A program made the position numbers and the translations under genes. Below the pieces are notes generated by a model. That model was not told the origin of the DNA, made no database searches, and saw only the letters and a program-made list of their open reading frames with translations. From an uncultured Clostridia bacterium (GTDB lineage Bacteria > Bacillota_A > Clostridia > Oscillospirales > Oscillospiraceae), in contig CAMZJG010000012.1 of the NCBI GenBank assembly GCA_947307505.1, forward strand, positions 1 to 11,261: a stretch of 11,261 nt of DNA. The letters run 5' to 3'. The first letter of the stretch is position 1; every line of letters begins with the position of its first letter. Shown here piece by piece: positions 5,204 to 11,261 of the stretch.

Positions 5204-6745
5204 TTATTTCTCCTCCTTGAACCCAAATTGACTGAACAGATCGTTCACCGCCGCAAAGCGGTCTCCGCCCACGCCCTCCGCAGCCCGCGCCTTCACAGGT
5301 ACGGGGCGGCCGGCCAGCTTCTCCGCTGCGGTCCGGATCAGATCCAGGTTTTGTTCCACCGTCTGCAAGGCCGCATCGTTCCGGGAGGTGAGGACCAGCA
5401 TCTCCCCCTCCAGCTTCCCGGTGACGTTGGCCTGGTCCGAAAGCATCACATAGTCCCCCATGAACAAGCTGTCCTCCAGGCGTCCCAGGATCGCCTCCCA
5501 GCTCACTTCCGGGGGAGCGGGGGGTTCCTCCGTCCGGGGAGGCTCCGCCGGGTGCGGCGCAGGGGCAGCTGTCTCCCTCTCTGCCGCAGGCGCGGGATAA
5601 GGAGCTGTTTCGGGGGTCTGGGCGGGGACCTGAGCTGCGGGCTGGGACACCGGAACAAAGGCGGCGGCGGGTTTCACCCCGCAGAGGCGCACCAGGCAGA
5701 GCTCCGCGCAGAGCCGCCGGTCGCTGCTGCGGTCCAGGGCGGCGTCCGCCTCCTCCAGCACATCCAAAGCGGCCAGAAGGCTGCCCACGTCCGTATTCCG
5801 GGCAAGCCGCTCCAGGGTGCCGTCCCCATAGCCGCCGGACATGAGCGCGCCGCCGGAGCCCGGGGCCACGAAGCGCAGGAGAAGATCCCGGTGCAGGGAA
5901 GCCAGTTGCTCCAGAACGGAGGCCACGTCCTTCCCCGCCTGATACAGGCTGTCCAGAATCCCCAGGGCGGCGTCGCTGTCCCCCCGCTGAAGGGCTTCCA
6001 GCAGGCGGCAGATCTCATCGTTCTCCGCCAGACCGATGGCGGAAAGCACCCGCTCCCGGTCGATCTTTGCCCCGGAGCACTGATCCAGCAGACTCAAGGC
6101 ATCCCGCAGCGCGCCGTCCGCCAGACGGCTCAGAAGGCCGGCCGCTTCCTCATCCAGCTCCAGCCCTTCTGCCTGGGCCACCTGCAGCAGCCGGGTCCGG
6201 ATCAGCTCCGGCGGCACCCGGTGGAAGGAATAGCGCTGGCAGCGGGAGAGGATGGTCGCCGGTACCTTGTACAGCTCTGTGGTGGCCAGGATGAAGATCA
6301 GGTGCTCCGGCGGTTCCTCGATGGTCTTCAGCAAAGCGTTGAACGCGGCCTTGGAGAGCATGTGAACCTCGTCGATGATGTACACCCGTCTCCTTGCGGC
6401 GACGGGGGCGTATACCGCCTCGTCCCGGATGGCCCGGACGTCGTCCACGCCGTTGTTGGAGGCGGCGTCCATCTCCGTCACGTCCAGGATGGCGCCGCTG
6501 TCGATCCCCCGGCAGATCTCACATTGATTGCAGGGATTGCCCCCCACCGGGTTCAGGCAGTTCACCGCCTTGGCCAGGAGCTTGGCGCAGGTGGTCTTCC
6601 CTGTGCCCCGGGTACCGGTAAACAGATAGGCGTGGCTTGGCCGATCCGTCAGCACCTGTTTCTTCAGGATCTCGGTAATATGCTCCTGGCCCACTACCTC
6701 GTCAAAAGTCTTGGGCCTCCACTTGCGGTACAGCGCCTGATACAT
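5204..6745 (-). CDS. dnaX: DNA polymerase III subunit gamma/tau (clamp loader)
   Basis: 513 residues from ATG at 6745. An ATG two codons upstream (6751) is only one base from GAGGAG, whereas 6745 has 7-base spacing and gives MYQALYRKWRPKTF, the family N-terminus. The open frame continues to 6949, but that extension lies in the SRP RNA. DnaX is the AAA+ ATPase of the clamp loader that opens and loads the sliding clamp at primer termini. Visible elements: Walker A GTRGTGKTT (44-52); zinc-binding C63, C72, C75, C78 (C-x8-C-x2-C-x2-C); Walker B IIDEVHML (123-130); and SRC arginine-finger motif (167-169). Domain III follows, then a Pro/Ala/Glu-rich linker (about 375-425) and a C-terminal tau-like domain ending QFGFKEEK. 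No programmed frameshift site (A AAA AAG) was noticed. It is downstream of the SRP RNA and coupled to ybaB. Confidence 0.96.
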   Translation of the reverse strand: MYQALYRKWRPKTFDEVVGQEHITEILKKQVLTDRPSHAYLFTGTRGTGKTTCAKLLAKAVNCLNPVGGNPCNQCEICRGIDSGAILDVTEMDAASNNGVDDVRAIRDEAVYAPVAARRRVYIIDEVHMLSKAAFNALLKTIEEPPEHLIFILATTELYKVPATILSRCQRYSFHRVPPELIRTRLLQVAQAEGLELDEEAAGLLSRLADGALRDALSLLDQCSGAKIDRERVLSAIGLAENDEICRLLEALQRGDSDAALGILDSLYQAGKDVASVLEQLASLHRDLLLRFVAPGSGGALMSGGYGDGTLERLARNTDVGSLLAALDVLEEADAALDRSSDRRLCAELCLVRLCGVKPAAAFVPVSQPAAQVPAQTPETAPYPAPAAERETAAPAPHPAEPPRTEEPPAPPEVSWEAILGRLEDSLFMGDYVMLSDQANVTGKLEGEMLVLTSRNDAALQTVEQNLDLIRTAAEKLAGRPVPVKARAAEGVGGDRFAAVNDLFSQFGFKEEK

Positions 6746-6764
6746 GCTCATTCTCCTCAACGAT

Positions 6765-6793
6765 AAAAAGCTCCGCCCGGCATAGGGCAGAAC
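6765..6793 (-). terminator. Terminator-like hairpin overlapping the 3' end of the SRP RNA
   Basis: On the minus strand a 9-bp stem (GTTCTGCCC, 6793-6785, with GGGCGGAGC, 6778-6770, including two G-U pairs) encloses a six-base loop and is followed by TTTTT (6769-6765). It begins in the last two bases of the SRP RNA closing helix and ends 14 bases before the upstream dnaX ATG. It probably terminates most SRP RNA transcripts while allowing partial read-through into dnaX. Confidence 0.7.
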
Positions 6794-7058
6794 CGCACAC
6801 CCGCCTTTGACCGCTTTGATCCGTTCGGAATCCCTGCAGCCGGCTCGGGACCGGCTGCCTTGCGGCACACGTGGCGCACCGCTTAATGCTGCTCGGTCTC
6901 CCGCCTGACATGGTTCACGGGGCCGCGTTGCGCAAGACCGATCCGTCATTACTGCTTACAGGGAGCAGACAACACACCAAAGGGCCGGGGGCGGGGATTC
7001 ATCCCTGCTGTAGCGGTTTGCAGGTACAGGGCACCGCTAACTCCCCGACTAGTGCGGC
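6792..7058 (-). ncRNA. ffs: Signal recognition particle RNA, long (Alu + S domain) form
   Basis: About 267 bases on the minus strand. The ends GCCGCAC (7058-7052) and GTGCGGT (6798-6792) form a 7-bp closing helix. The Alu part contains GTTAGCGGTGCCCTGTACCTGCAA, spread over 7042-7019, closely matching Bacillus scRNA. The S-domain apex is visible as CATGTCAGG, then a CGG/CCG stem capped by the GNRA loop GAGA, then AGCAGCATTAAG: the Ffh-binding symmetric and asymmetric internal loops. The molecule works with Ffh and FtsY to target nascent membrane proteins. The gene order SRP RNA-dnaX-ybaB equals that of Bacillus (scr-dnaX-yaaK). It fills nearly all of the 412-base stretch without protein genes between dnaX and the CPBP gene. 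The exact ends are inferred from the pairing. Confidence 0.95.
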
Positions 7059-7061
7059 TCT

Positions 7062-7080
7062 GCCCCGCGTCGGTCGGGGC
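7062..7080 (-). other. Leader hairpin just 5' of the SRP RNA
   Basis: GCCCCG and CGGGGC form a 6-bp stem around ACCGACG, located between the SRP promoter and the mature 5' end. Bacillus scRNA is made as a longer precursor trimmed by RNase III. This hairpin could be part of such a removed leader, or protect the primary 5' end (inference). Confidence 0.4.
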
Positions 7081-7097
7081 TTTGCCGATATGCAGAT

Positions 7098-7126
7098 ATT
7101 TTACAATACTTCCGCGCCGGAATCAA
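7098..7126 (-). promoter_or_regulatory. Promoter of the SRP RNA
   Basis: Minus-strand TTGATT (7121-7126) and TAAAAT (7098-7103) are separated by exactly 17 bases. Transcription would start near 7091, giving a leader of about 33 bases before the mature SRP RNA 5' end at 7058. Confidence 0.65.
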
Positions 7127-7157
7127 CCCTATTTTGCGCCGTTCCGGTCCCCTCCAT

Positions 7158-8156
7158 TCAGGTCGCCAGCAGACTCAGCACCATCTGCAGAGCAGAGGCC
7201 AGGAGGAATACGGCGAAACCTCCGGTGAGAAAGACCGTGCAGAAAGCGGTCCAGGGTTCCGGCAGCCTGTCCTCCGGCGTGCGGTAACGCAGCCGGGGGA
7301 AACGCTTCACCAGAAATACGATCCCGGCGATGGTGCAGCAAAAGATCACCAGGCTGAACAGACCCATGCCCAGTACGGAGGGAAGGTTCTCCACCATATC
7401 GGGCATCGCCTCCGCGCCCCGGGCCAGCAGCTCTTCCAGACTGAGAGATTCTCCGTCCCCCAGGATCAGCATGGGGGCCAAAGAGCCGATGGCGTTCACC
7501 AGGATATGCAGGATGATCGTATAGCGGAGTCTGCCGGTTCGGACATAAATGCTGCCGAAAACAAGGCCGACTCCAAAGGCATAGAAAAACTGGCTCAGAT
7601 TGCCATGGAAAAGGCCGAAGGCCAGGGCGGAAAACAGCACGGCCGTGGGCCGGTCGATGGTGCGCATCCGGTCCAGCAGGAGTTTCCGGAAAATGAGTTC
7701 CTCCATGATGGGAGCCAGGATCACCGCAAACAGGGCTACGGACCAGAGATCCAGGCGGTTCAGCATCTGCTCCAGCGGATTTTCCCCCGTGCCGCCCAGG
7801 AACCGCCCCAGGAGGCCGGTGATCCCCTGCCCCAGCAGATTGCAGGGGTAAAGCACGCCCATGCACATGAGCAGACAAATCACCAGTTCCCCGACTCCTC
7901 CCAGGCCTGTCTTCTCCGGAAGGCTGGCCGGAGCTTCGGGCAGGAGCAGGAGGAAAAGGGGAAAACCCACCAGATACATACAGACGAAGCTGAGGGCGGT
8001 GATGAACCAGCCCTGAAGCAGAAGGCCAGGCGCCAGCAGACCCAGCACCAGGGCAGCGACGTATTGCGCCGCCACCGCCGCCGCCAGGAAGACGAAGCAG
8101 GCCAGGGCGATGCGGGAATAATGCTTCCTCAGGACCGGGGATACGGATGCTTCCAA
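7158..8156 (-). CDS. CPBP-family (CAAX-protease-like) intramembrane metalloprotease
   Basis: 332 residues. The start is TTG at 8156-8154, with GAGGAGG 8 bases upstream; no ATG or GTG fits this Shine-Dalgarno. The protein is polytopic, with about eight hydrophobic segments. The three CPBP (Rce1/Abi) motifs are intact: EELIFR (E152, E153, R157), FGLFH (F180 to H184) and HILVN (H217, N221). These glutamates and histidines form the catalytic, metal-associated site of the family, which cleaves substrates within the membrane. Bacterial members act in processing of peptides or surface proteins, bacteriocin immunity, or unknown roles; no neighbour here names a substrate. Residues about 230-260 and the C-terminal helices after motif 3 are an extension seen in some clostridial members. 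It is flanked upstream by a terminator and its own promoter. I see no terminator between its stop and the SRP RNA promoter, so read-through into the SRP gene is possible. Confidence 0.88.
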   Translation of the reverse strand: MEASVSPVLRKHYSRIALACFVFLAAAVAAQYVAALVLGLLAPGLLLQGWFITALSFVCMYLVGFPLFLLLLPEAPASLPEKTGLGGVGELVICLLMCMGVLYPCNLLGQGITGLLGRFLGGTGENPLEQMLNRLDLWSVALFAVILAPIMEELIFRKLLLDRMRTIDRPTAVLFSALAFGLFHGNLSQFFYAFGVGLVFGSIYVRTGRLRYTIILHILVNAIGSLAPMLILGDGESLSLEELLARGAEAMPDMVENLPSVLGMGLFSLVIFCCTIAGIVFLVKRFPRLRYRTPEDRLPEPWTAFCTVFLTGGFAVFLLASALQMVLSLLAT

Positions 8157-8179
8157 AGGTCAGTCCTCCTCTCCCGTGC

Positions 8180-8208
8180 AGCATAAACGGGACGGGCGAT
8201 CCGAACAA
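8180..8208 (-). promoter_or_regulatory. Candidate promoter of the CPBP gene
   Basis: Minus-strand TTGTTC (8203-8208) and TATGCT (8180-8185) with a 17-base spacer. The expected start near 8173 lies just before the Shine-Dalgarno (8165-8171). Match quality is moderate. The -35 lies in the left arm of a short inverted repeat (8201-8206 with 8220-8225). Confidence 0.45.
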
Positions 8209-8235
8209 AAAGGACTCTCGTTCGGCTGTCTATGG

Positions 8236-8290
8236 AAAAAACGGGACCGTCTGCGGCTGCCGTGATCCGGCATGGACACAGACGATCCCG
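8236..8290 (-). terminator. Intrinsic terminator of the zinc-ribbon/BIG2 gene
   Basis: A 12-bp outer stem pairs 8279-8290 with 8242-8253 (one G-U wobble) and holds an inner 5-bp hairpin (TGCCG/CGGCA). On the minus strand it is followed by six T (8241-8236). It starts 20 bases after the stop of the upstream gene. Confidence 0.88.
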
Positions 8291-8310
8291 AACAATGCGG
8301 TTTTATCTGC

Positions 8311-9201
8311 TCAGCTGACGACCCGGACGGTGCAATCCATCTTGGTCTCCTTCCCGTCCGCCGTCTTCACCGTGACGGTGATGGTGGCGGTGCCGGGGGA
8401 AACGGCCTTGACCCGACCGTTGCTCTCCACGCTGGCTACGCCGCTCTTGTCGCTGGCATAGGTGACGGTAGCTCCGTCGCCGGCTCCGTTCACCTTCAGC
8501 ATGAAGGTCTCGCCGGTGCCGCTGTGGATGGTGACGTCGCTGTGGCTCAGGCTCAGGCTGCCGCTTGCGCTGCTGTTTCCGGTATTGGCGGGAGCATAAC
8601 CCGATACCCGGACGATGCACTCCTTGGTGACGCCGCCCGCTGTGGCGGAGACCTTGGTGTAGCCATGGTTCACGGCGGTGACCAGACCATTCTCGTCAAC
8701 GGTTGCCACATCGGTATCCTCGGAGATCCAGATGATCTTCGCGGTGCTCTGGGCCGGTGAGATGGTGGCGACCATCTGGAAGGTGTCGCCGGGGTTGGGC
8801 AGGGTGAAGTCCTCCCGGTTCAGCACGATGGAATTCACCACCGGCTCGGGAGTGGGCTCGGGAGTGGGCTGGGGGGTATTGGTCGGGGCAGCGGGGGTCA
8901 CGGAAGGATTGGCGGTTACCGTGGATACGCCGTTGGTGGGAGACGCTGAAGCCGCCGGTTTGCTCGTATGGCCAGGCTCCGGATCACGATCCTTCAGGCT
9001 CATGGCCAGCAGGACCACCACGGCGACGATGATCAGGATCAGCACCACCAAACCGACGATGACCTGCCAACGGGTATTGTTGGCGCCGGAAGCGGTTTTC
9101 CCGTCCCGGTTCTTCTTCGCTCCGCAATAGGGGCATTTGCTGTGGATCGAGGAGTAATGTTTGTCACAGCGCCCGCATTTTACGTCTTGAAACAGTGCCA
9201 T
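8311..9201 (-). CDS. Zinc-ribbon / single-TM / double BIG2 Ig-like surface protein
   Basis: 296 residues from ATG at 9201-9199, chosen because GGAGGG lies 6 bases upstream; an in-frame ATG at 9225 precedes that Shine-Dalgarno and lacks its own. A four-cysteine zinc ribbon (C9, C12, C23, C26) is followed by a transmembrane helix (about 45-67) and a Pro/Thr/Ser/Glu-rich stalk (about 70-120, TPEPTPEP repeats). Two BIG2-like Ig modules follow (about 122-200 and 213-296), each with the VA-V-NG-V-AV-G core. The implied topology is zinc ribbon in the cytoplasm and Ig modules outside, without a cleavable signal peptide. BIG2 modules serve in adhesion or as structural spacers; no enzymatic domain is visible. 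The first module closely resembles that of the TPM protein at 1929-2978. The gene stands alone, between its own promoter and terminator. Confidence 0.85.
   Translation of the reverse strand: MALFQDVKCGRCDKHYSSIHSKCPYCGAKKNRDGKTASGANNTRWQVIVGLVVLILIIVAVVVLLAMSLKDRDPEPGHTSKPAASASPTNGVSTVTANPSVTPAAPTNTPQPTPEPTPEPVVNSIVLNREDFTLPNPGDTFQMVATISPAQSTAKIIWISEDTDVATVDENGLVTAVNHGYTKVSATAGGVTKECIVRVSGYAPANTGNSSASGSLSLSHSDVTIHSGTGETFMLKVNGAGDGATVTYASDKSGVASVESNGRVKAVSPGTATITVTVKTADGKETKMDCTVRVVS
8843..8866 (-). repeat. 12-bp tandem repeat in the Pro/Thr stalk
   Basis: GGCTCGGGAGTG (plus-strand sequence) occurs twice in tandem, with a degenerate third unit after it. It encodes the PTPE-type stalk repeats of the zinc-ribbon/BIG2 protein. 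In-frame 12-bp units could change stalk length by slippage. Confidence 0.7.
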
Positions 9202-9241
9202 CCCATTCCCTCCGTTCCGATGCATCTGTTTTGCTGTTTAC

Positions 9242-9270
9242 ATCATACGCTACAAGAGGCTTTTCGTCAA
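9242..9270 (-). promoter_or_regulatory. Near-consensus SigA-type promoter of the zinc-ribbon/BIG2 gene
   Basis: Minus-strand TTGACG (9265-9270) and TATGAT (9242-9247) with a 17-base spacer. The expected start near 9235 gives a leader of about 34 bases. It is the best -35 match in the window. Confidence 0.75.
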
Positions 9271-9285
9271 TGATTTTTGACGAAA
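9262..9285. promoter_or_regulatory. Perfect 9-bp inverted repeat over the -35 box (candidate operator)
   Basis: TTTCGTCAA (9262-9270) and TTGACGAAA (9277-9285) are exact reverse complements separated by six bases. The left arm contains the -35 hexamer of the 8311-9201 gene. There is no U-run and the location is upstream of the start site, so it suits a DNA-binding dimer rather than an RNA structure. The regulator is unknown. Confidence 0.5.
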
Positions 9286-9336
9286 GATCCCGGAATTTGT
9301 TCCCGAAAAGGGTGACATAATCTCTCCTTTCCTCCG

Positions 9337-9365
9337 TTGCGCCGACGCTTTGCTTGTGGTAGACT
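9337..9365 (+). promoter_or_regulatory. Candidate promoter of the glycosyltransferase gene
   Basis: TTGCGC (9337-9342) and TAGACT (9360-9365) with a 17-base spacer, moderate matches. The expected start near 9372 lies just before the Shine-Dalgarno GGGAGGG (9378-9384). Confidence 0.4.
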
Positions 9366-9389
9366 GGCACGGAGAAGGGAGGGACGGAC

Positions 9390-10928
9390 ATGGAGATGCG
9401 GCGGGACCCCGCGGGACGGCGGGAGCTGGCCTTTGCTCTGGCGCTTCTTTGCCTGGGGGCCGCCCTGCGTATCCTGGGTCTGGGCTTCTTCCCTCCCGGG
9501 CTGAACCAGGACGAAGCCTCCACGGGCTGCGACGCCTGGGCTCTGCTTGTTTCCGGCATGGATCGGAACGGGGACAGCTGGCCGGTGCTCTTCGCCAGCT
9601 GGGGCAGCGGGCAGAATGTTCTGTATGCCTATGTGCTCCTGCCGCTGATGGTCCTTTTCGGCCGCAGCGTGACGGTGCTTCGCCTCCCTGCCGCCCTGCT
9701 GGGCGCCCTGTCCCTCTTCCTGTTCTGGCGAATGGGCAGAAGGCACGGCGGTCCGGTCATGGGGCTCTGCGCCCTGGGGCTGCTGACGGTCGATCCCTGG
9801 CATCTGCTGATCAGCCGCTGGGCGCTGGAGAGCAACCTGCTCCCCTTCTGCCTCCTGCTGGGCGCTTACTTCCTGGATCTGGCCCTGGAAGGTCGTCCCT
9901 GGTGTCTCCTTCCCGCCTCCGGCGCCCTGGCATTGGGTCTGTACGCCTATGGCACGGCTTTTCTTTTCCTTCCCCTGTTCCTGCTGCCCTGCTGCATCCT
10001 GCTTCTGCGGCGGCGCTTTCCCCTTCTTCCCTTCCTGGCCGCTCTGGGGCTGTTCATCCTGATGGCGCTGCCCATCTTCCTGTGCAACCTGCGGAACCAG
10101 TTGGGGCTGGAGAGCATGAAGCTTCTGTGTTTCACTCTCCCCCGTCTCACCCAGACCCGGCAGACCGCCACCATGTCCTTTTCCATACAGAACCTGCTGA
10201 ACGCCCTGAAGCTGCTGTGGAAGCAGTCGGACGGGCTGCCCTGGAACAGCGCCGGGCCCTTCGGCCTGCTGTGGGGGCTTCCCGGCCTGGCCCTTTCCCT
10301 GGGCGGTCTGGGCTGTTCCGTTTACCGGATCGCCCGCCGACGGGGAGAGGATATGGATCATATCGCTCTTTTCGCCCTGGCCGCCAGCCTGATCTCCTGT
10401 CTGTTCATCAACGTCAACGTGAACCGGGTTAACTTTCTCTTTCTCCCCCTGGTTTGGTTCCAGGCTGTGGGGCTCAAGGCCCTGCTGGAGGCGCTGCCGG
10501 TCCTGCGGATCCCCGTCTGCATCCTGCTGCTCTGCACCCTGGGCTTTCTGTGCCGGTACTGCCTGACCCAGCAGCGCGCCGCCCTGGAACCCGCCTTCCA
10601 CGCGGGGCTCCTGGAGGCCGTCTCCTCCCTGGAGGAGGGAGATGAGCCGGTATGGATCACGAACCAGGTGAACATGCCCTATGTGTACGTGCTCTTTTCC
10701 CGGGGAACGCCCCCGGAGGAGTTCCAGGCAGACGTGGTCTATGCGGATCCGGACGCCCCGTTCCGTCACGTGACCCGTTTCGGCCGCTGGCGTTTCGGCA
10801 GCGTGCTGCCGGAGGAAGGGATCTGTATCCTGCCCCTCTCGGAAGCACGGAAATATGAGGAGGGCGGCTATCTCCGCATCCGGGCGGTTTTCGGCCTATA
10901 CGCCGTTGCGGACGCGGGAGATTTCTGA
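9390..10928 (+). CDS. Polytopic GT-C (GT39/ArnT-like) glycosyltransferase family protein
   Basis: 512 residues from ATG at 9390 with GGAGG 7 bases upstream. The N-terminal half has the GT-C plan: a first membrane helix (about 12-33), then an extracellular loop with the acidic motif PGLNQDEAS (D41, E42), then DRNGDSWPV (58-66), SWGSGQNVLYAY and RLPAA after FGRS. These are typical of dolichyl-phosphate-mannose/ArnT-like transferases that use polyprenyl-phosphate sugars as donors outside the membrane. About ten or more hydrophobic helices run to about residue 400. A soluble C-terminal domain (about 405-512), probably extracellular, follows. Acceptor and sugar cannot be told from sequence; surface glycan or protein glycosylation is the likely role. 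No glycan cluster lies around it in this window. The stop codon directly precedes the -10 box of the next gene. Confidence 0.85.
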   Translation: MEMRRDPAGRRELAFALALLCLGAALRILGLGFFPPGLNQDEASTGCDAWALLVSGMDRNGDSWPVLFASWGSGQNVLYAYVLLPLMVLFGRSVTVLRLPAALLGALSLFLFWRMGRRHGGPVMGLCALGLLTVDPWHLLISRWALESNLLPFCLLLGAYFLDLALEGRPWCLLPASGALALGLYAYGTAFLFLPLFLLPCCILLLRRRFPLLPFLAALGLFILMALPIFLCNLRNQLGLESMKLLCFTLPRLTQTRQTATMSFSIQNLLNALKLLWKQSDGLPWNSAGPFGLLWGLPGLALSLGGLGCSVYRIARRRGEDMDHIALFALAASLISCLFINVNVNRVNFLFLPLVWFQAVGLKALLEALPVLRIPVCILLLCTLGFLCRYCLTQQRAALEPAFHAGLLEAVSSLEEGDEPVWITNQVNMPYVYVLFSRGTPPEEFQADVVYADPDAPFRHVTRFGRWRFGSVLPEEGICILPLSEARKYEEGGYLRIRAVFGLYAVADAGDF

Positions 10929-10934
10929 TACAAT
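10906..10934 (+). promoter_or_regulatory. Promoter of the NYN gene, overlapping the end of the glycosyltransferase
   Basis: TTGCGG (10906-10911) and TACAAT (10929-10934) with a 17-base spacer. The -35 is inside the glycosyltransferase coding sequence and the -10 begins right after its TGA (10926-10928). The expected start near 10941 leaves a leader of about 32 bases carrying the strong Shine-Dalgarno AAAGGAGGTGA. Confidence 0.6.
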
Positions 10935-10972
10935 AACGCAGTCATTCCGACGATGAAAGGAGGTGACATACA

Positions 10973-11261
10973 ATGACGAACGAGATCAAAAACCTGCGGC
11001 TCGCGGTACTCATCGACGCGGAGAACGTGCCCCGGAACAGCATGAAGGCGATCATGGAGGAGGCGGCCATCTACGGCACGCCCACCATCAAGCGCATCTA
11101 TGGGGACTGGACCTCTCCCAACGTAGCTTCCTGGAAATCCCTGCTGCTGGAAAATGCCGTGACCCCCATTCAGCAGTACAGCTACACCACGGGAAAGAAC
11201 TCCACTGACTCCGCCATGATCATCGACGCTATGGATATTTTGTACGAGGGGAAGACCGACG
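10973..11261 (+). CDS. NYN-domain (PIN-like) protein, partial at window end
   Basis: 96 codons are visible from ATG at 10973, preceded by AAAGGAGGTGA, and the frame runs off the right edge. The sequence LRLAVLIDAENVPRN (8-22), KRIYGDWTSPN and GKNSTDSAMIIDAMDILYEG matches the NYN domain (LabA/DUF88-like). The aspartates of VLIDAEN, TDSAM and IDAMD are in the positions of the metal-binding acidic residues of PIN-like nucleases. RNA cleavage is therefore the likely activity, though substrates of bacterial members are mostly unknown. Such proteins often carry a C-terminal OST-HTH/LOTUS RNA-binding domain, which would lie outside this window. It follows the glycosyltransferase by 44 bases and has its own promoter candidate. 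Confidence 0.9.
   Translation, partial: MTNEIKNLRLAVLIDAENVPRNSMKAIMEEAAIYGTPTIKRIYGDWTSPNVASWKSLLLENAVTPIQQYSYTTGKNSTDSAMIIDAMDILYEGKTD

Noticed and set aside
5228..6766. Plus-strand open frame of 512 codons opposite dnaX
   Set aside because: dnaX is certain on the minus strand. The antisense product is rich in low-complexity Gly/Arg/His/Gln and matches nothing known to me.
6746..6949. N-terminal extension of dnaX by up to 68 residues
   Set aside because: The frame is open, but it overlaps the terminator-like hairpin and the SRP RNA, the residues are not DnaX-like, and ATG 6745 has the proper ribosome binding site and family N-terminus.
6871..7287. Plus-strand open frame across the SRP RNA region
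   Set aside because: It reads antisense through a structured RNA gene and into the 3' end of the CPBP gene, with no ribosome binding site or domain.
9267..10769. Minus-strand open frame of 500 codons opposite the glycosyltransferase
   Set aside because: The Gln/Glu/Gly-rich composition is typical of antisense translation of Leu/Ala-rich membrane-protein codons. The plus-strand gene has clear motifs and a Shine-Dalgarno.

Overview
The window looks like a chromosomal segment of a GC-rich, endospore-forming Firmicute, probably in class Clostridia. Three things support this. There is a long-form SRP RNA directly upstream of dnaX and ybaB/ebfC, as in Bacillus and Clostridia. There is a dipicolinate synthase pair (spoVFA-spoVFB), which is specific to spore formers. 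The surface proteins are typical of Clostridia: TPM domain, bacterial Ig-like (BIG2) modules, a CPBP (CAAX-type) membrane protease and zinc-ribbon membrane proteins. No phage, insertion sequence, CRISPR array or tRNA was seen.

Layout, left to right. (1) 1-627, minus: 5' part of a secreted or anchored beta-repeat protein with an apparently leaderless SigA-type promoter. (2) 787-3406, plus: a tight three-gene cassette of a double zinc-ribbon membrane protein, a TPM-domain protein carrying an inserted BIG2 module, and a small HExxH membrane protein that starts on TTG overlapping the previous stop. It ends at a strong hairpin terminator that also separates it from the convergent spoVF genes. (3) 3469-4742, minus: spoVFA and spoVFB, overlapping by ATGA. 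(4) 4844-7058, minus: SRP RNA, an overlapping terminator-like hairpin, dnaX and ybaB, then a strong terminator. recR, the usual third gene, is absent from this position. (5) 7158-8156, minus: a CPBP-family membrane protease. (6) 8311-9201, minus: a zinc-ribbon/transmembrane/double-BIG2 protein with a near-consensus promoter whose -35 box lies in a perfect 9-bp inverted repeat. (7) 9390-10928, plus: a GT39-like polytopic glycosyltransferase, followed by the 5' part of an NYN-domain protein (10973 to the window end) with its own promoter overlapping the glycosyltransferase stop.

How the parts fit. The dnaX/ybaB/SRP RNA block is housekeeping (replication clamp loading, nucleoid-associated protein, protein targeting). 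spoVFAB makes dipicolinic acid for the spore core. The rest is mostly envelope biology. The TPM protein and the zinc-ribbon/BIG2 protein are 5.7 kb apart and on opposite strands, yet they share a BIG2 segment that is about 84% identical in DNA. This suggests copying of a surface module between otherwise unrelated membrane proteins. The least-described unit is the 787-3406 cassette; its function cannot be read from sequence, but a joint membrane or envelope quality-control role is a reasonable hypothesis.
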